Below, piece by piece: positions 7,676 through 11,258 of a stretch of DNA of 11,258 nt. Within the stretch, counting starts at the first letter, position 1; the number at the start of each line of letters is the position of its first letter. A program made the position numbers and the translations under genes. This DNA is from Muribaculaceae bacterium (GTDB lineage: Bacteria; Bacteroidota; Bacteroidia; Bacteroidales; Muribaculaceae): positions 1-11,258 of the forward strand of contig JAEDNZ010000054.1 in NCBI GenBank assembly GCA_016302215.1, written 5' to 3'. Below the pieces are notes generated by a model that had not been told where the DNA came from, did no database searches, and saw only the letters and a list, made by a program, of their open reading frames with translations.

Positions 7676-10600
7676 GGGCTATAGAGTCAGTGGCGGCGGG
7701 GGCGGGGGCGGGGGCAATGGCCGTGGTGTCGGCCGCGGTCGCGGGCGCCGTGTCTTTCTTTTTGAGGAAGTTGAAGGGCTTGAATAGCTCGGAGAGGCGC
7801 CTCATCTTGCGGCGATACACAAATCCCACACCCATCTCGGTGATTTCGCCCTCGAGTATGCTCTCGAAGCCGGTGTGGCGGAATACGCGCACATTCATAG
7901 TCTGCGCCTTGTTGAGGTAGTATTCAAAGGAGATGTCGTTGATGAGGTTTTGTGAGAAATTCTCGTCGGCGGTGGCATCGGTAGAGTAGTTGCCGCCCAC
8001 CACTATCTTGAGGCGGTCGTTGAAGAGCGATTTTGACACCTGATAGCTGTAGCTCATCGTTGACGAGGTGCTGCCGTCGGTGGTCTTGTTGTATTGGTCT
8101 ATGCCGAAGCTGATATCCACGCCTTTGATGGCCGAGGCAGCCCAGCTGTTGATGCGCGACTCGAGGAATGAGAACAGGGGGTTGCCCGAGAGCTGCGCAC
8201 CGGCCTTGGTGCCCGGGCCGGTATATACTCCGTAGAGCAGCATGTTCATAGCTTGGTTGGCGCGCTGGTCGGCGCTCATTGATGCCAGCTCGTTGGCCAC
8301 GGTGACGTCGTCGGCGGTGCTTAGGTCAAAGCCTACATTCATATTGGAGAGCGAGCCGGTGACCGATAGCGCCACGTCAAAGTTGACAAGCCGCGAGTTG
8401 GCACCTTCTTGGGTGACGTTGGCCTTGATTTTGTCAACGGCGTGAACGCCCAGCTGCGGGTTCATCATATCGCCGGTGAAGGCTACATAGCTGTTGTCGC
8501 TGAAGGTGAACAGCTTTTCAGACATCAGCGGCGGTGTGTATCTCACAAAGCCTTTGTCGATGGTGAGGCGGCCGGAGAGGCGGCCATCGTTGACCGGCGA
8601 CATAGTAAATCCCAGCTCGCCGTCGGCCATCAGTTGCAGCTTGTCTTTGCCATCGGTCGATAGATCCACATTGACGGTGGAGCCGCTGCGTATGTGCAGC
8701 GTGGCGTCAACGATGACGGCTAACTGGCCCACGGTGAGGCTGTCAGGCGCCTCTACGCGCGCCGTGTCGGCAAAGTTGACAAAGCGCACCATCTCGCCTG
8801 CCGACTGCGAGGTGATGGTGCTGACGGCCGAGGGCATCACATAGGTGATATTGGTGCCCGGCTCTATGGCCACATCGGCTTTGACAAACATATACTTATC
8901 GTTGCTGCGCACGCGGGTGTTGGTGGATATAAATCCCTTGCCGTATATGTCGGCGCCGCGCGAGGGGCGAGAGGTGCCGCAGATCTGCATATTGTCGGCG
9001 GTGAGGGTGAGGTCAATCAGCGGCGAGGTCATAGACGAGATATCCACCGTGCCGTTGATGGCGAGCGAGCGGTCGTTGACACCTCTGATGCTGAAATTGT
9101 CAAAGCGCACCTTGCTGCGCTCCACGGGTATCTTCACGTCGCTGACGGGGTATTCGGTGGCGATGATGGCGGCACGCACGGCGGTGGAGTCAAATTGCAG
9201 CCAACCGTCAAAGATGGGGTTGTCGCTGTCGCCGGTGATGTTGAGCGAGCCGTTGAGGGTGCCACGCAGGCGCGCCAGCGAGGGCGGCAGGAAGGGGTTG
9301 ACCGATGTCAGCGGGAAGTGTATCATGGAGAAATCCAGCGCCAGGGGCGAGGTGGCGGTGGAGTCATTGAGGGCGCCGGCGAGCGTCATGGTGCGCACAC
9401 CATCTACGCTCAGCTGTGCCTGCGCGCGCAGCAAGCCATCGGCATCAGTGGCGATGGTCATGTCGGCTCCGATGGTGCCCACACGCTCCTTGCCGTAATA
9501 AAAGTCGGTGAGGGTGACATTGCCGTTGCCCTCGAGCACGCCGCTGTGGTGGTTGAGACGCATATCAGCCGAGAGGTCGCCGCTCATAGGGGTGGACAGA
9601 GGGTTCAGCGCCACCATGTCGGCGAGGTGTATCTTGCGCAGCTGCACTATCAGGTCTTCTTGGGCGGTGGCGTGGATGTCATTGTCGGCGTCATCGCCGG
9701 CGTCGTCATCGTGGTGATGCTCGCCGCGATGCTCGGTGAAGATGGCTATCGAGGAGTCGCCGCCCGTGATATGCAGATTGGCATCGAGGTGCTTGTCGTT
9801 GATGCAGTAGCTCACATAATTATCGGCATTGACAGACCACGGCTTATAGTTGATTGTGGGCGATGTGGGCACAAAGCGCAGCTGCAGCAATTCGCGGCCG
9901 AGGGTTGCTCGCGCACCTATGTCATAGCCCTTGTCGCCGGCGATGTTGTGCTGCTGTAGGCGCAGCGACACATTATTGTCCATCAAGAAGCCGTCGAGGC
10001 GCACATGGGCGTAGGAGTCGAGGGTGCCCGGCGCATTGTCCATCTTGATGGTGAAGGCGGCGTCCTCGCCATACTGCGACAGCTCGGCGCTGATGGTGTC
10101 GAGCGTGAGGGTGCCCGACCGCAGGGCCAACACCTTGCCACTGAGGGTGAGCAAGCTGTCGTTAGAGGCCTCTATGTGTAGCCGCTTGAAGCCGGCGCGG
10201 CTGTCTGAGAGTATGTCGGTGAGGATATTGTTGTTGCCGGCCGAGACGTCGAGCACAAAGGGCGGCAGGGCGCGCTGCAGCTCATCTACGTTGATGCGGT
10301 GGCGCGTGAGTTGGCTGTCGAGCAGACACAGCGTGCGTGACATACGCGCGGCGAGGGTGTCAATGGGCGACTCGGAGCTGAAGTAGGTGTAAAGGTCGCG
10401 GTTGCGCAGCGAGGCATTGGTGGTGGAGTCGTCGGCATTGAGCTGAGCGCGGATGTCGCGCACTGCGATGTTGCCGGCGGCGTGGTCATAGCGCAGCGAG
10501 CGCAGTGTCAGGTCGGCGTCAATATATCGGGCAGAGGGCGATAGCTTGGCCGAGCCGTCGAGCGAAAGCTGCAGTGAAGCATCTTCCTCGCTCATTTTCA

Positions 10601-11258
10601 GCGCTTTGAGGTCGATATGGTCGCCGGAGAGCACCATAGTCCAGTCGTAGGTGTCGCCGATGAGATTGCCGGAGGCATCGAGGGCAAAGGTGGCATCGGG
10701 ATTTGAGGAGCGCAAGGCCACGATGGCGGCGCCGCTATCCACCGATGCCTCGCCGCTGATGCCGCTGTAGTCGTAACCGCCGTAGGCGGCGCTAATGATA
10801 TCGAGCCGCGCCTGCGCCACCATGGTGCTGTCAAAGGGGTTGTAGCCCTTGCCGCTGACGTCAAGCGAGGCGCTGACATTGCCTATGCCGAGCGATGGCA
10901 TAAATGCCGCCACGGGGAAGCGGTCGGCAGTAATCGAGGCGACGTACTCGGCGCGGCGGCTATGCCATTGCGCATCGAGGGCGAGGCGCCCGGCGGCGGT
11001 GACAGCCTGCACGGTGCCCTCTACGGCGCCGTCACGCATCGCCACTGAGCCGTCAATGGTCATAGGCGGTATGCACAGCGTCTGCGCCATGTCACGGCTC
11101 AGCAGATTGTTTTTGAGCGTGGTGAGGTCAATGATATTGCCGTGGATGTCAAGGTCGCCTCCGAGGCGGTCGGGGCGCATGGCATTGGTCACCGTGCCGG
11201 TGATATCTACGCTGACATGGCTGTTGATGCCCACATTGATTTTGCGCAGGTCGAGGCG
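7662..11258 (-). CDS. tamB: TamB-like translocation/assembly module protein (DUF490), 5'-truncated by window edge
   Basis: The visible 1198 codons are the C-terminal part of TamB, a long periplasmic beta-rich protein anchored in the inner membrane that works with an Omp85 partner in envelope biogenesis. The frame stays open to the last base of the window. The apparent first codon at 11232-11234 is an internal GTG, so the true start and the N-terminal membrane anchor are off the edge. Seen: repeated beta-strand segments of the form LDVSG, LDASG, LNITG and LAING, typical of the TamB groove. The DUF490 region runs from about visible residue 640 to 1160 and includes NPIFDGWLQFDS (680-691), then NPQLGVHA (933-940) followed by SVTGSLSN and NMLLYG, the usual C-terminal signature. 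A positively charged LKKKD and a Pro/Ala-rich tail follow (about 1160-1198). Odd: a His/Asp-rich insert at residues 510-529. The gene ends inside tamL, showing an operon. Confidence 0.92.
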   Translation of the reverse strand, partial: RLDLRKINVGINSHVSVDITGTVTNAMRPDRLGGDLDIHGNIIDLTTLKNNLLSRDMAQTLCIPPMTIDGSVAMRDGAVEGTVQAVTAAGRLALDAQWHSRRAEYVASITADRFPVAAFMPSLGIGNVSASLDVSGKGYNPFDSTMVAQARLDIISAAYGGYDYSGISGEASVDSGAAIVALRSSNPDATFALDASGNLIGDTYDWTMVLSGDHIDLKALKMSEEDASLQLSLDGSAKLSPSARYIDADLTLRSLRYDHAAGNIAVRDIRAQLNADDSTTNASLRNRDLYTYFSSESPIDTLAARMSRTLCLLDSQLTRHRINVDELQRALPPFVLDVSAGNNNILTDILSDSRAGFKRLHIEASNDSLLTLSGKVLALRSGTLTLDTISAELSQYGEDAAFTIKMDNAPGTLDSYAHVRLDGFLMDNNVSLRLQQHNIAGDKGYDIGARATLGRELLQLRFVPTSPTINYKPWSVNADNYVSYCINDKHLDANLHITGGDSSIAIFTEHRGEHHHDDDAGDDADNDIHATAQEDLIVQLRKIHLADMVALNPLSTPMSGDLSADMRLNHHSGVLEGNGNVTLTDFYYGKERVGTIGADMTIATDADGLLRAQAQLSVDGVRTMTLAGALNDSTATSPLALDFSMIHFPLTSVNPFLPPSLARLRGTLNGSLNITGDSDNPIFDGWLQFDSTAVRAAIIATEYPVSDVKIPVERSKVRFDNFSIRGVNDRSLAINGTVDISSMTSPLIDLTLTADNMQICGTSRPSRGADIYGKGFISTNTRVRSNDKYMFVKADVAIEPGTNITYVMPSAVSTITSQSAGEMVRFVNFADTARVEAPDSLTVGQLAVIVDATLHIRSGSTVNVDLSTDGKDKLQLMADGELGFTMSPVNDGRLSGRLTIDKGFVRYTPPLMSEKLFTFSDNSYVAFTGDMMNPQLGVHAVDKIKANVTQEGANSRLVNFDVALSVTGSLSNMNVGFDLSTADDVTVANELASMSADQRANQAMNMLLYGVYTGPGTKAGAQLSGNPLFSFLESRINSWAASAIKGVDISFGIDQYNKTTDGSTSSTMSYSYQVSKSLFNDRLKIVVGGNYSTDATADENFSQNLINDISFEYYLNKAQTMNVRVFRHTGFESILEGEITEMGVGFVYRRKMRRLSELFKPFNFLKKKDTAPATAADTTAIAPAPAPAATDSIAHDQD
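7698..7715 (+). repeat. (GGGGGC)3 microsatellite in the TamB tail
   Basis: Three exact GGGGGC units, preceded by GGCGGC, lie within the last 20 codons of tamB and encode alternating Ala-Pro on the minus strand. Units of six keep the frame, so slippage would lengthen or shorten the tail without breaking the gene. The plus strand has three runs of five G and two of two G, so a quadruplex on the non-coding strand is conceivable. Confidence 0.75.
9672..9731 (-). other. His/Asp-rich segment within TamB
   Basis: Visible residues 510-529 begin HRGEHHHDDDAGDD and end in DNDIH: five His and eight Asp in twenty residues. The flanks return to ordinary TamB beta-strand sequence, so this looks like a surface loop or linker between strands. 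The composition could bind divalent metal, but nothing in the sequence proves it. Confidence 0.7.

Noticed and set aside
8845..9959. Long plus-strand frames of 217 and 254 codons opposite tamB
   Set aside because: They lie antisense to strongly supported tamB coding sequence, overlap each other in different frames, and have compositions expected from reading GC-rich DNA in a shadow frame. No motif is recognisable.
1..11258. CRISPR array, tRNA/rRNA, insertion sequence, prophage or a new defence system
   Set aside because: I saw no spaced identical repeats, no tRNA-like cloverleaf, no terminal inverted repeats and no transposase or nuclease motif. The window is almost fully taken up by four recognisable housekeeping-type genes.

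Overview
The window reads as a piece of a Bacteroidales chromosome. It is GC-rich by eye, with frequent ATA isoleucine codons in spite of that. A Muribaculaceae-like gut lineage is a reasonable guess, but I cannot prove the family. Three things point to Bacteroidota: a lipoprotein-type Omp85 protein (TamL class) encoded directly downstream of tamB, no Shine-Dalgarno sequence ahead of the starts, and an S41 protease with a long helical C-terminal extension.

Layout. Positions 1-219 are a G-rich leader holding a 9-bp tandem repeat. Two genes follow on the plus strand: an S41/CTP-family periplasmic protease (220-1881), then, after a 69-bp spacer with short direct repeats, the transcription-repair coupling factor Mfd (1951-5304). 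Two genes converge on them from the minus strand: tamB (7662 to the window edge, 5' end missing) and tamL (5312-7675), which overlap by 14 bp if the outermost tamL start is used. The stop codons of mfd and tamL are only 7 bp apart, so two convergent transcription units meet almost end to end.

Functions. The TamB/TamL pair forms an envelope module. TamB is a long beta-rich periplasmic protein normally anchored in the inner membrane. TamL is an outer-membrane Omp85 barrel with POTRA-type periplasmic domains and, unlike proteobacterial TamA, a lipidation cysteine. The S41 protease also acts in the periplasm. Mfd is cytoplasmic: it removes RNA polymerase stalled at DNA lesions and recruits UvrA. 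All four genes look intact where visible. The coding density is housekeeping-like. I see no mobile elements, CRISPR arrays, tRNAs or rRNAs, and no convincing new multi-gene system. The points most worth checking are the true tamL start and lipobox, a His/Asp-rich insert in TamB, the Pro/Ala tail of TamB encoded by a (GGGGGC)3 microsatellite, and the repeats in the two plus-strand leaders.
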